Positions 10,760 to 21,915 of a stretch of DNA of 64,000 bases are shown here, one piece after another (the first letter of the stretch is position 1; the number at the start of each line of letters is the position of its first letter). Source of the stretch: Crossaster papposus. Lineage: Eukaryota > Echinodermata > Asteroidea > Velatida > Solasteridae. The stretch covers positions 1,178,001-1,242,000 of the forward strand of contig JBAIAA010000519.1 in assembly GCA_037893245.1 (NCBI GenBank), given 5' to 3'. The notes under the pieces were generated by a model. That model was not told the origin of the DNA and did not search any database. It saw nothing but the letters and a program-made list of their open reading frames with translations. Position numbers and translations under genes: made by a program.

Positions 10760-13013
10760 TTTTATTTGCTGGGTAATGCGCATGCCCAATGACAATGTGT
10801 AATTTGAGAAGCATGGTCAGGGTGCGTTTCCTTTGCGTTTTGTTCTCGCCCATTGTAATGTATACATTAGCGCTGAACGATATCACGATAATATCGTCAC
10901 GATACGATACTGAAGACGATATCGACAGTATCGACTTTGGTTTTAAAAATATCGAAATATCGTGACCCAGACGATATTCGCAAGATATAGTCGATATTTA
11001 ACAAAATGTATTAAAACTGCTTGCAAACAAACAAAAAACTTCACTGAAATCAGAACTTAATATGTGCCGCAAAAGTTATTGTAACTTACGCCTTCCCCTG
11101 AACGTACCCTTTGTCAACAAACCCAATTGCAGCCGATGCGCCGCTCACTACTTCCTCAGTGACAAGATCGTTATCCAATCCTAAAGTCCAGTTAAAAAAT
11201 TCTTCGTTGCTATTTGGTGTTGACTTTCTTTTCTAGCTTTCCGCACAGACGTTCTCTCAACACAAAGGGCTACTCAAAGAATGTTGCCCTGGCCCCGCTT
11301 ATCTCCAACAAAGATACATTGTATTTACTTACACTAACCCTTGCCTGGCAGATACAGAATGTATTTAAAAGGCTTTGGCTGGTGTATTCCTCGAATTTAT
11401 TTATCTCTTCGCCCAACCGATGGTCATTAAATTGGGTGTGAGTACTTTAAACAAACTTTGCCTACTCAATTGCAAAAATGATTAAGATGTAAAAATAAAA
11501 AGGGGTTAAAAAACCCTGAACCTGTTTATTTACGAAACCCTAGTCGTAAAAAAAATATATTTCTAAGGTTAATTATGAAATTGTCCTTGTTTTATAGAAA
11601 AAAAGAAAAAGGGTACTTAAAGACTTATTTGTCTGATTTCCCAAAACATTTCCAACCAATTTCAGGGGTAAATAATAATACGATTTATTCTTGGTTTTTC
11701 CGGTATCTAACAAAATCGACATACACCTGACCATTGAATTACGAGGCTAGCGAAATAAATTCCAGGTTTATATAATAATATTTATTTCTAGTTTTATTGT
11801 TTAAAAAAGAACAAAAAAGAAAACGGGACCTCAACACTTAATATTTTGAGCTCCTCAACATTTTTCCAACAGATTTAAATGGGAAATTTAATACGATTTA
11901 TTTTCCATTTTTCTTGTATTTGACAAAAAAGATCTATTTCGTGGCCCATAAATTACAAGGCTAGCTTTTAAAAACATTTACCAAACCTACACGAGCCAAG
12001 AATAAATAAGCAAGAATAAAATCGAGGTGGTACAAAATCCCGATGGCGGACCCCAGGATAAACTGAGCCATGAATATTTGAAATACTTTAAATTAAGACC
12101 CAGAAATCAAGGCATGATTTTGAAACGGGTATTATTTGTTGTCCTGCATTGTCCCTTAAAATGCACGAGCTGAGGTTTTATCCCAGCAAATTACTCCCGG
12201 AAGCATGTACTTCAATCTTAAAGTGAATTTCTAAACGTCCTAATAAGAAGTGGTTATTCAAATTTAATAAATAATTTGCTGGGTGTTATTTAATAAAACC
12301 ATAATAGTTAATTTGTCCCTAAAAAGATGTGGAAATTGTAAGAGCTTGTTACATTTTTCAATTTATAAGTGGTTCTGTGGTGTAGTTTTACATAATATTT
12401 AATAAACACCTTTATAGTGCACGAGGAATAAAATAAAACCACGGGAGAATTATTCGGGAGTATTTTCCAAATATATTCCAAGTTGGAGCAATCAACCCAG
12501 ACAATGATTGACAGCTGACCTACAAAATGTATTACATGAACATTGTAGCAAGTAGACCAACATGTGGCCGACCATTTCAATAGCTGGGAAAGTGGCCCAT
12601 GTTGCTTTGAGTGCCGACAGTACCCGACCAGGCGGAATTCACAAAGTAAAAAAGGTATTACATTATTGTCAGATAAGCCTCCAACTGATCAGTCATGGAC
12701 CAATAGGATTTGGCAGTTAGGTTTTGTTGAACCAGCGCCACAACCTTTCTTCCAAGGAGCGCCCAGTTCGTTGCCCTCTATGAAAATTGGCCAATCAGAA
12801 TAATCTATCTTTGCGCAATAAAACCGCAAGTGCCCCCTCCGACTTGAACGGCGGCTGGATTTTAGTGGAAGACGACGAAGCATTTTCACCGTCGCGTCTA
12901 TTTTCAGCAACCATTCTGTTTATATAGTTTTCTTTTATAGACGTTCAGGAATCGCCACGATTCACACATGTCGTGTGACCGCGTTTAATTAACAGCTCGT
13001 TTGAGTTATTTTA
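10760..13013. other. Unique centre of the inverted minisatellite structure
   Basis: About 2.25 kb between the two minisatellites with no recognisable gene. Sequence around 10867-11000 is rich in ATCG/CGAT palindromic words (GCTGAACGATATCACGATAA...), resembling termini of some hAT-type elements; this is a weak call. The right part (about 12695-12960) holds ACCAAT and GGCCAATCAG motifs that could belong to a promoter. The rest is AT-rich with simple A/T runs. Confidence 0.5.
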
Positions 13014-13823
13014 ACCGAGATCCGCGACGCGAGATCCGCGACGCGAGATCCGCGACGCGAGATCCGCGACGCGAGATCCGCGACGCGAGATCCGCGACGC
13101 GAGATCCGCGACGCGAGATCCGCGACGCGAGATCCGCGACGCGAGATCCGCGACGCGAGATCCGCGACGCGAGATCCGCGACGCGAGATCCGCGACGCGA
13201 GATCCGCGACGCGAGATCCGCGACGCGAGATCCGCGACGCGAGATCCGCGACGCGAGATCCGCGACGCGAGATCCGCGACGCGAGATCCGCGACGCGAGA
13301 TCCGCGACGCGAGATCCGCGACGCGAGATCCGCGACGCGAGATCCGCGACCCGCGACGCGAGATCCGCGACCCGCGACGCGAGATCCGCGACGCGAGATC
13401 CGCGACGCGAGATCCGCGACGCGAGATCCGCGACGCGAGATCCGCGACGCGAGATCCGCGACGCGAGATCCGCGACGCGAGATCCGCGACGCGAGATCCG
13501 CGACGCGAGATCCGCGACGCGAGATCCGCGACGCGAGATCCGCGACGCGAGATCCGCGACGCGAGATCCGCGACGCGAGATCCGCGACGCGAGATCCGCG
13601 ACGCGAGATCCGCGACGCGAGATCCGCGACGCGAGATCCGCGACGCGAGATCCGCGACGCGAGATCCGCGACGCGAGATCCGCGACGCGAGATCCGCGAC
13701 GCGAGATGCGAGATCCGCGACCCGCGATGCGAGATCCGCGACCCGCGATGCGAGATCCGCGACCCGCGATGCGAGATCCGCGACCCGCGATGCGAGATCC
13801 GCGACGCGAGATCCGCGGCGCGA
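13014..13823 (-). repeat. 14-bp minisatellite array 2, inverted copy
   Basis: Reverse complement of array 1: GAGATCCGCGACGC units run about 13014-13705, interrupted near 13345-13385 by two 21-bp-type variants. They are followed at the outer side (13706-13800) by 21-bp variants. The order (arm, 21-bp variants, 14-bp units, centre) mirrors array 1 exactly, so the two arrays are related by inversion or palindromic duplication rather than independent expansion. Array 2 is about 270 bp longer. Open frames here are artefacts, as in array 1. Confidence 0.96.
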
Positions 13824-13976
13824 GGTGGCAGATATAGAACTCCATACCTTTGACATCGCAGAGCACCCCTGTGTATGGTGGTACGGTCGGCATGCACTCC
13901 CCTTCAAAATCATGGCGAACAAGTGTGCAGTACGCGCCAGAATACTACCCCGAAGCCCCTGGAAATTGATCTGAGA
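13824..13976 (-). repeat. Right arm of large inverted repeat
   Basis: Inverted counterpart of 10025-10220, running from the GAGGTGGCAGATATAGAACTCC complement of the left arm's inner edge to about GATCTGAGAC. Identity is high near the minisatellite and weakens outward, so the outer edge is approximate. Confidence 0.83.
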
Positions 13977-14340
13977 CACAATGGAAGGCTATTTAGACGA
14001 TTTAGAGGTACTTTGTTAGGCATTATTTTTTTAAATAAATTTAAGATATTATCATTGTTCATTGTTGAACAAGTTCAAAAAAATCCCCAAAATACATTTT
14101 AACGTAGATATGATTATTGTAAGCAACAACAATTTTTAATTGGGGGGGGGGGGGGGGGGGGGGGGGCGGTCTCTCACCTTCATCTATCTTTTAGCCCAAT
14201 TTATGGACACATCATTTTTCCCCAGATTTTGTTTGCTGGGCTAAATATCACAATGTTATCATTGTTTATATGATTTTCTATAAGGTTGTAATATGATAAC
14301 AGTGCCAGTAAGCAACTTGGTGAATTTAAAGCTCGCCAAC
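13977..14340. other. Intergenic, with poly-G tract
   Basis: AT-rich sequence with a poly-G run at about 14143-14166. No coding potential or recognisable repeat family seen. Confidence 0.55.
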
Positions 14341-14460
14341 GCTGGGGGGACAGAATAAACTGGAGGGGGACAGAATTAACGGCTCCAGGGGAACACTTTT
14401 ACCTAGGTAATTCTGTCCCCCTGGACAATTTTACCGGGGACAGAATTGCCGTCCACACCG
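14341..14460. repeat. Clustered GGGGACAGAATT motif, both orientations
   Basis: The word GGGGACAGAAT occurs three times on the plus strand (near 14347, 14367 and 14438) and once inverted (GTAATTCTGTCCCCC near 14408) within ~110 bp. The arrangement could fold into a hairpin or represent a small degenerate inverted-repeat element. Confidence 0.6.
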
Positions 14461-15604
14461 GCTATCCCTCCGGTATTTACCGGGTACCAAACGCGGGTAC
14501 ACCGTACCCGGCATATGCATCGGCCGGAGCTGAATCGGAATACTGAATGCCCCTATGTAATGAAAAAAATACATTGGGTTTCATAATAATATTTGCTGGT
14601 GGCTTTGGCACAGGCAAAGGAAAGCAAGTGCCGAGTTTGTGAGGTGTCGAGTTGGGCGGCCAAAAGGGCCAAAAGCAATACAAAATATATACTAACTAGA
14701 CATGTGTAGTGACCAATCCTATGTTGTATACACCCCCATGTTTTGAAGTGGTTTAATCTAAAGTTGTTTACCTGCACACCCACTACATTAAATGGATTTA
14801 CCCTAGCTTAGTACTGCATGCACATTCTTTGTATATAGTTTATTTAGAATAATTACAATACCTATTGTTATTAGTGTGCATCAGTACACACAGCATAGTA
14901 TTTCAGTAGGCTAGGCCTTAATTTACCATGGTCATTCTGGCTGTGAGAGTAGAGAGGGCCACATCATGTACAAGCAGCACTCACACACCATACATATACT
15001 GTAGTCTTATTTATGCACCTTACTTTATTTATTAAGTTTTTAGGTTTATGTAGCTTGTAGTCTGTAGGATAATTATTTGTACATACATCGGTATATTTAG
15101 ATAGTTTAATACGTAGGGTTAAATATATACATTTAAACATGTGTAATGGCAAGTGGTGTTGGCAGTAGCACACAGCCACCCATAACTCGCCAAACACATT
15201 ACATGTACTGAAGTCGATGCTCTACGCCTGGATATTCGTAAAGGACCTGATCAAGGTATGTTATATATATAATAATAATAACTTCACTTCACATGTATAA
15301 TGTAAAAGAAATAACATCAAAAACGAAAAACAAATATAACTTACAAATTGAACAAAGATCAAATCAAGAATTAAAGATTAAATATACAAATTATAAATAA
15401 TTAACGAAACAAAACAATAAATTTAACAATAACGAAAATATAAAAAAATGAAGAAAACAATTTGTCAATTTAAAATAGTCAAAACTGGAAAATAACTTTT
15501 GTTTACACTAACAAAATTAAATTTATTAACCCAAAAAACAACAATAATAATGTTCAACATATTTAAATAAAAAATATGTGATTTAAGAAACATTTCGTCA
15601 CCGA
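14461..15604. other. AT-rich intergenic stretch, no gene seen
   Basis: No open frame with similarity to a known family. It contains ATA/AAT simple repeats (for example 15265-15285) and long A-rich stretches around 15300-15480. Confidence 0.55.
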
Positions 15605-16075
15605 CAACACGAACTGACACCGAGTGGTCGCCGTTACATAAATACAATTCGGAGAAAAACGCTTTTAAAGGTTTGACACGAGTTTACTCAGTCATCAAAT
15701 CCGTCTACTTGAGGGGTTTGGTATCATTAAACGTAACAATTCGTTAAGTGCTGAAACACAATTTTTATATTGTGAAAATATGGTTACTTAATTAATAATT
15801 AAATGATTAAGACGGGTGTCAGTTCGTGAAAACGAAAACTGTCGCATTTTTGGAGAGTGCGCGCATACATTGCAGTGAGTGAGTGCCAGTTCGTGGAAAC
15901 GAAAATTGACGCGTTTTCGGGGAGTGCGCGTACAAACGTGATACGTATACACGGCGTTATACAACAGTACGTTTCAGAGACAGTGCCAGTTCGTGAAATC
16001 TTTTTCACAGCGCGACCTCGCAATTTCGTTTCCACGAACTGACACCGAGTGCAGTGTCACTTCATGAAACCGAAA
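15605..16075. repeat. Six copies of a GTGYCAGTTCGTGRAAACGAAA motif in both orientations
   Basis: Plus-strand copies lie near 15817, 15883, 15980 and (diverged) 16051; inverted copies near 15609 and 16022. The copies at 15817 and 15883 extend into a ~70-bp direct repeat that includes a GAGTGCGCG word. The two inverted copies share CGAACTGACACCGAGTG and roughly bracket the cluster. It may be a small transposon with internal repeats or a cluster of binding sites. Confidence 0.7.
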
Positions 16076-16254
16076 AACGCAAAACTCCCCAATGAAAATT
16101 AGCAAATTAACATGATTTAGGAAAAAACAACTTCGCCATGTTATACTTCATGGCACAAAATGATATATTCGGCAATAATTTTGTTTTTAAATTTCTTGAT
16201 ATAATGGCACATCTAAATTAGACAACTCCAGGGGTAAGATCGCGCAAGGCATGG

Positions 16255-16300
16255 TGGGAAAACATGGCGCAGCAAGATCGTAGCCATGGTAACGAGGTTG
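16255..16300 (+). promoter_or_regulatory. Promoter-like segment with perfect RFX X-box
   Basis: 16280-16293 reads GTAGCCATGGTAAC, an exact match to the RFX X-box consensus GTNRCC(N2)RGYAAC. An AACATGGCG word (YY1-like) lies 14 nt upstream. RFX sites of this quality typically sit in promoters of ciliary and some immune genes. No coding exon was recognised next to it, so the target is unknown. Confidence 0.5.
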
Positions 16301-16352
16301 CGTCAGTGCACACTTTTCTAACTGTACACATTACAATGGTCCAAGCCTGTAG

Positions 16353-16690
16353 GGAGGGGGCATGTTTACGGCTGCAGAACCAACCTTAAAAAATAATCGC
16401 AATATCGTAATTTTACCATGGAAAATTGTCTTATATCCTCAATAACTCCGGCAAGACATTTAATTATCAGAGTTCCGCGTTTTGCCCGGGCACGTTTTTC
16501 AGGGTGGGGGCATGTTTACGGCTGTAGCACCAACCTTCAAAATGATCGCAATATGGTAATTTTAACAGGGACAAGTGTCGTATATCCTCAATAACTCCAC
16601 CAATTTGTTTATCGGCCAAATTCCGCCGGCAAGGCATTTAATTTTCCAGAGTTCCGCGTTTTACCAGGGCACGTTATTCGTTGGTAACTT
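16353..16690 (+). repeat. Imperfect tandem duplication, ~150-170 bp units
   Basis: Two consecutive copies start with GGGGGCATGTTTACGGCTG (about 16356 and 16506) and share the order ACCAACCTT, ATCGCAATAT, TATATCCTCAATAACTCC, AGAGTTCCGCGTTTT and GGGCACGTT. The second copy has ~25 bp extra (CACCAATTTGTTTATCGG). Confidence 0.88.
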
Positions 16691-16782
16691 TGGTACAGCA
16701 CTTAGTAAGTTTTAGTAAGACCGTTGGTGCAAGTGTCTCCCACTCAGTGTGGTGTGGATACGCCCATTTATGCTAAGTGGCC

Positions 16783-17398
16783 TATATAATAATAATAATA
16801 ATAACTGAAATGTATACCGCGCCATGCATTAACCGCCATAAATAACGCTCATGGTGCAAACAAAATTATATTCAATCAGAAGTAACAAAACTATTAAATT
16901 TAACTAAACAAAAATATTCTGAGTGGTCTGAAACAAATAGGTCTTCAGGGCAACTTTAAATTCAGAAAGCGATGAGAAATTGCGAATACCGAGGGGTAGT
17001 TTGTTCCAAAGATGAGGACCTGCGTAAGAAAATGATCGATCACCCCATGATTTGTGAGTGTGAGGGACAACCAGCAAAGAAGCATCGGAAGATCTCAATC
17101 GCCTGGATGGATTATATGGAGATGTATTATATGGAGTCTATATTATATGCAGGAGCTGAATCATGAAGGCAATGAAAAACAAGCAGTAACAGTTTGCACT
17201 TAATCCGGTCAGCAACAGAGACTGCAAAATCGGGGTGATATGGGTTCTAGATAGTGTCAGTCACAATTCGAGCGGCATAATTTTGGAGTCTTTGTAGCCG
17301 GCAAGCAAGTTGTTTACGGGGTCGCTGATACAACATGGAATTACAAAAATCCAACCGAGATGAAATGAGGACGTGAACAAGTTTCTCTGTTGCCGACA
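16783..17398 (-). mobile_element. LINE (L2/CR1-type) 3'-end fragment
   Basis: Two minus-strand fragments encode the C-terminal part of a non-LTR reverse transcriptase. One holds LVHVLISSRLDFCNSMLYQ and LQRLQNYAARIV (about 17270-17400). The other holds SWGDRSFSYAGPHLWNKLP and FKVALKTYLF (16904-17060). The minus-strand 3' end runs into a TTA microsatellite (16786-16803), as expected for this LINE class. Comparison with the equivalent spacer next to genes B-E shows the fragment is an insertion specific to A, interrupting the sequence after GTGGCCTA. It is 5'-truncated and dead. Confidence 0.85.
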
Positions 17399-19396
17399 AA
17401 TACGCTACTGGACTTAATAATTTATCAGAAATAGTCAGAATTGTTTGGTCTGAAAACCAGACTACGTCAGCCATGTGAGGGCGCCTTCCTCTTAGCGTAC
17501 ACAGCCTCCGCGATGAACAAGGGGATGAACAACAAGATTACTCCCCCGAACAACAAGAAAGAAATGCTGAAACTTCCAGTCCACTCATAAATCAAACCTG
17601 AAAGTAAAAACCAAATTCAGTTTAATATAAAAAACCTTAAGCTGCTGTAATATCGTAGACAAAAAACTAGTCTGGTTCCCTGCTTTTACGATTTCTATAT
17701 GCCTAGATTTCTAAATTGTAAGTCCGGTAGCTATTTAAAGATGATGCAATATGATGCAACAAATCTACACCTTAGCGGCTTTTTCCGAAAAAGGCAAAAC
17801 GCCTGAACAATTCTTTTTGGAGTGGTTTTTATGAAATTCACTTTTGAGTGAACTATCATTCTATTTAGGGAGTATATTTAGGGAGAATCTATATCGATGG
17901 CTTTAGTTTGTTAACGTTATTACCTTACAACCTCTTAACTCTCGGAAACACTCGAACATCGCGAACCTTAACGATAATACCCGACCGTCAATAACTTCGT
18001 ATTTAGAAGTTTGTTTCTTATTTGCGCCTATAAACGGCTGTCGCGTGGTCCAGGGCCTGATGAACGGGGTAATAATCGCAAAGCGCTTTGACATCGTTAA
18101 TACGATGGAAAGAGCTATATATGTATAAGCACGATGGTGATTATGATTATAAAAGGGGTCATGGAAGCTGGAATAGAGTCAAAATTTACCCTGAATAATG
18201 CCAGGCCAAACTGAACCACGACTCCTAACCCTATATATACCCCTAAACCTTAACCCTAACACTGACAATGAAGGTTTTCGATTATCTATCCTATTTAGAG
18301 TGTAAACGAAGAAGTTCGCACCTGCTGCTAATCCACCGAGTGCTGCAGTGATTCCCACGAAAAATCCTTGCCAGCACAGGATACTGATATACCGGTCGTC
18401 GGTCGAGATAAACCGCAACATGACATCCACAGCTTGGAACATAAAGGCAAAGCCAACACCAATAAGTCCAGTCAAAGCCAACTGTCCGATGAACGGTTTC
18501 ATGAAGGCGTCTAGGAAAAACGATGCAGACGCGACGCTCGCCCCGAAACACCCCCAGAATGTCATGTTTTGCTCCAGGCCGACCTGCTGCAAGAGAGGCG
18601 CCACAAGCTTGCCGATGATGTTACCAAACCCGTAGGCAGTGGGAAGAAAGGACGACTGGGTCTCGCTCAGACCCTGAAACTGCCCGTGCGATACGACGTA
18701 CACCACCCACGCGCTGTAGGCAAAAGTGCACGTTAACCTTCCGGAAACTAACAAGATGAATCTGACATCTTTTAGCAACGCCAGATCGAATGCCTGGGTA
18801 AGACCCTGGCAACACCCACCAAGCCTTCGTTTACAAAGACCCGAGTGGCTTTTTTCATCGGAGGTATTGGGTTTAGCATGACTGCAAGCCGTCTCTTCTT
18901 CCCTTGTATCGATTCCTTCCTCGTCGGTTACCGACACCTTTTGGTACTGATCACCGTCTGGTGGGGACAAAGATGGATCCCGTCGCACTAGCATAGCACA
19001 CGCCATCAGATGAAATGAGACACCTCCAAGTAGAAGCAAGGCTCCTCTCCAACCATAGGTGTCCAGAAGTACCTGTGTAACTGGCCCGTAGACCATCACA
19101 CCCAGAGGAAAACCCATCGTTGCTATTCCAACAGCTAACGGATAGCTCTCTTTAAAGTACGAGGCCATTACGGCATAGCTAAGTACGTAACCGAACGACG
19201 AACCGATACCTGCAAAACAATAAAGCAAGAGAGTAAAACAGGTCAGACGTCGAGCTTCCAGAATTCTTGCTGGCAGCTAAAATACATTTTATAATTGCTA
19301 TGTTCTGCAAAGCTCAGTGAACAAAATAATAAAATCTTTAAATTTAACGTTTAACGTTTAATAACGTGTTGGATTACTTTCTCATTCGATTACACA

Positions 19397-19640
19397 AAAG
19401 TAACCGGTTTAGCTTATGGAGCGTCGGACTGAGGATCGCAAGGTCTGCGGTTCAAGTCGGCTCCCAATTACCCAGCGTGGAGTGACTTGGAGTTGAAGAC
19501 AGGTGCGACGCTCTGCTCAACAATTGATCTCCCTGGTGGAGCGCTTTGAAATGAAAAGGGGATAGACTCCCTCGTCGTATAGCATGATACCGACAACAGG
19601 CCTCCACCAAATTACCTTACCATACCTTACCTTAACCTTA
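19397..19640 (+). mobile_element. tRNA-derived SINE in intron 2 of MCT-A
   Basis: A tRNA-like head (A box around CGGTTTAGCTTATGGAGCG, B box GGTTCAAGTCG) is followed by a body (GACAGGTGCGACGCTCTG...CTCCCTCGT) and a short CCTTA-rich tail. Recognisable copies occupy the same place in B, C and D, so it inserted before the gene duplications and marks the tandem units as descendants of one ancestor. Confidence 0.82.
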
Positions 19641-19695
19641 CCCACACAACACCTTTTTCTTAATTTCGTCGATGAACCTTGCAGTGGTACAGCAA

Positions 19696-21255
19696 TTTTA
19701 GACCGTCAATTACCGTTGTACGCAAACCTAGCCAATCAGGACTTGTGAGTGTTCATAAGGTCAGTGGTGCTTGCGTCCCATCCAATGAACTATCGGGACT
19801 GTACCTTATAGCTTATAGCTTATTGTTATTCATAATATAAGGCCTGACATACGATCTACAGTACATGATTATTATAACATTAGTATACGCCCTCCTCCCG
19901 CTGGTGACTGAAACGCCAGATGTGTACAATGGCGTTTGCAATGACTCCCTGCTTCTATTGTGACAAGGTACAGTGGGATACGTTACATGCCGGATATTTC
20001 AATGGTACATTGTATTTTCAACATGTGGGTTGTCATAATCAAACCATTTAAAATTAATTAGGGAACACGAACGCCTGCTAGTTACCCAAGCCAAGTACTA
20101 ATAACCAAGCACTAGAGGTGTTTTTCAATGGTGCCCCTTGTACTTAAAATACTTACAGTTATTACAGTCAGTGTGTTAACATTGTACCGTAAAATAGAAA
20201 GCCTTGGGCAATATTTTCAGACATATTAAATATTTCTGCATATTAAACAATAATGTTACATTTTCTGCGTTATGTTTTACAATAGAGTTGGGTTTGAGCC
20301 AACAAATCTACAGATAAAAATAGGTGTTTAATGTAGAATTGGGGCAACTTTGGCCACCAAACTATTATGAATAAAGCTAAAATATCGATTTGATCTCTCA
20401 AACACCCCAGAATTTCCTGAAAAGATGCACAAATTGACGATTGCCCTCTATAAACACAACGAGTTGAATAAGTTTCCAAAATCGTATTGAAAGAAATTCA
20501 GGGTTGGGGCAACTTTGGTCAGATCGTTTTGGGGAAAACATTTATAAAATATCGCATAAAATCCAGTTTGATGTTATTTTTTTAACACTTTCTTAATCAT
20601 TTCCATAAATAAAAAAAACCAAATGTCCCAAAATACAAAATAAAACCATCAACAAAATGTAGTGGCCAATGTTGCCCCATTTTACGATATGTTTGGGGGT
20701 GGGGTGCACGTTTATGGGTTCTGATGTGAGATTTAATATACCCCTTTTTTCTCCCTCGGGGTGGAAATGATCCGCGTTTTGGTACGTCTGACGGTAATAC
20801 AAAAAGGGTGTTTGCGTGGGCGGCACAAAATCACCAGGGACAAACATCCTTTCTGGAAGCTTGGTTTATATACTCTATACCTGGTGTACTTTACTACCAG
20901 GCGTATGTGTTCCCTGTATTTAAAGTGATTTGATCCTCACAATTACAACCCGCATGTTAAAAATACCCCATTCAAATTCCCACAATGTACAGTACATGTA
21001 TACGTATCCCATTGTACCTTGTAACAATAATAAGCAGGCCGGGTGTCATTGTTTGCGCCATTGTACACATCTGGTGGGTATATACTAATAATTATAATAA
21101 TCATTTAGGTCGCATGCCAGGCCTTATTGCGAGTAACAACAAGCTAAGGTACAGTCCCGATAGTTAATTGGATTAAACGCAAGCACTGCTGACCTCATGA
21201 ACAATCACGTGCTGATTGGCTAGGCTTGCGTACAACAGTACCTGACGGTCTAAAA
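19696..21255. mobile_element. Long-TIR non-autonomous element in intron 2 of MCT-A
   Basis: Sequence from TTTTAGACCGTCA at 19696 reads, inverted, up to TGACGGTCTAAAA at 21243-21255. The matching arms run about 450 bp each, sharing words such as GACTGTACCTTA, AGATGTGTACAATGGCG and GGGAACACNNACGCC. The ~600-bp middle contains repeated GGGGCAACTTTGG words and no coding frame. It interrupts a site that in MCT-D reads ...GCAGTGGTATACAGCAA.... It is shared with MCT-B but absent from C and D. Superfamily not determined. Confidence 0.82.
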
Positions 21256-21915
21256 CGCAAGAACTCTATACTGGGAATGTACGGTAGAATTACACGAAGG
21301 AATATTGCAGTAAAGTTACCGCGAGGCCGCGAAATAAAAAGTTCGATGGGAATAAGGCTATCTCAATTACCTGCTAGTCCAATGAGAAAAACTGACAAGA
21401 CGAGGCTCGAGGGTGATATCGATGATAAGATCAGACCCAAAGTGTTCAAAAGTCCACCTATGATCATCAGTCGACGGGTGCCAAATACACGAGCGAGGGC
21501 GCCTACCAAAGGTCCTAGGGGAGAAAATGGGGAAAAAACACAATACTTGCTTTTATAAGAAGTTGATTTGGAATTTGGTTTACAAAAATGGCGCTGGAAT
21601 CAAAACTTTTGAACCGAATCAGTTCTTGAATAGTGGCAATAATGAGGTTGCGTTTGAGTCACCCTGTATATTGTGCAAATTAAACTAGCAGTTTAATTTA
21701 ATAGCCAGAAAGTATAGATATCTTACCGATACTGCTTTGCGCCATGACATGCAAACTCACAATCCAGCCGACAAGCCACAGGTCGCTGTCGAGGTCGTTC
21801 GCCGACGGAATGAGCAGGACACCCAGCGCTTTGACCTGACCGACGACGACAAACGAGTTGAGGAACACCACTGCCACCATGACCCAGCCCCACTTGTCGT
21901 GGTCGTAATCCACGG

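Noticed and set aside
10037..10886. Long overlapping open frames (190-280 codons) in all frames over minisatellite 1
   Set aside because: They follow from a stop-free 14-bp unit read in three registers; no start context, domain or composition argues for a protein.
12989..13979. Open frames of up to 322 codons over minisatellite 2
   Set aside because: Same arithmetic artefact as in the first array.
18348..18635. Plus-strand frames opposite MCT exon 3 (also 28433, 48214 and 55291)
   Set aside because: Antisense shadows that recur because the exon is conserved; no independent evidence of coding.
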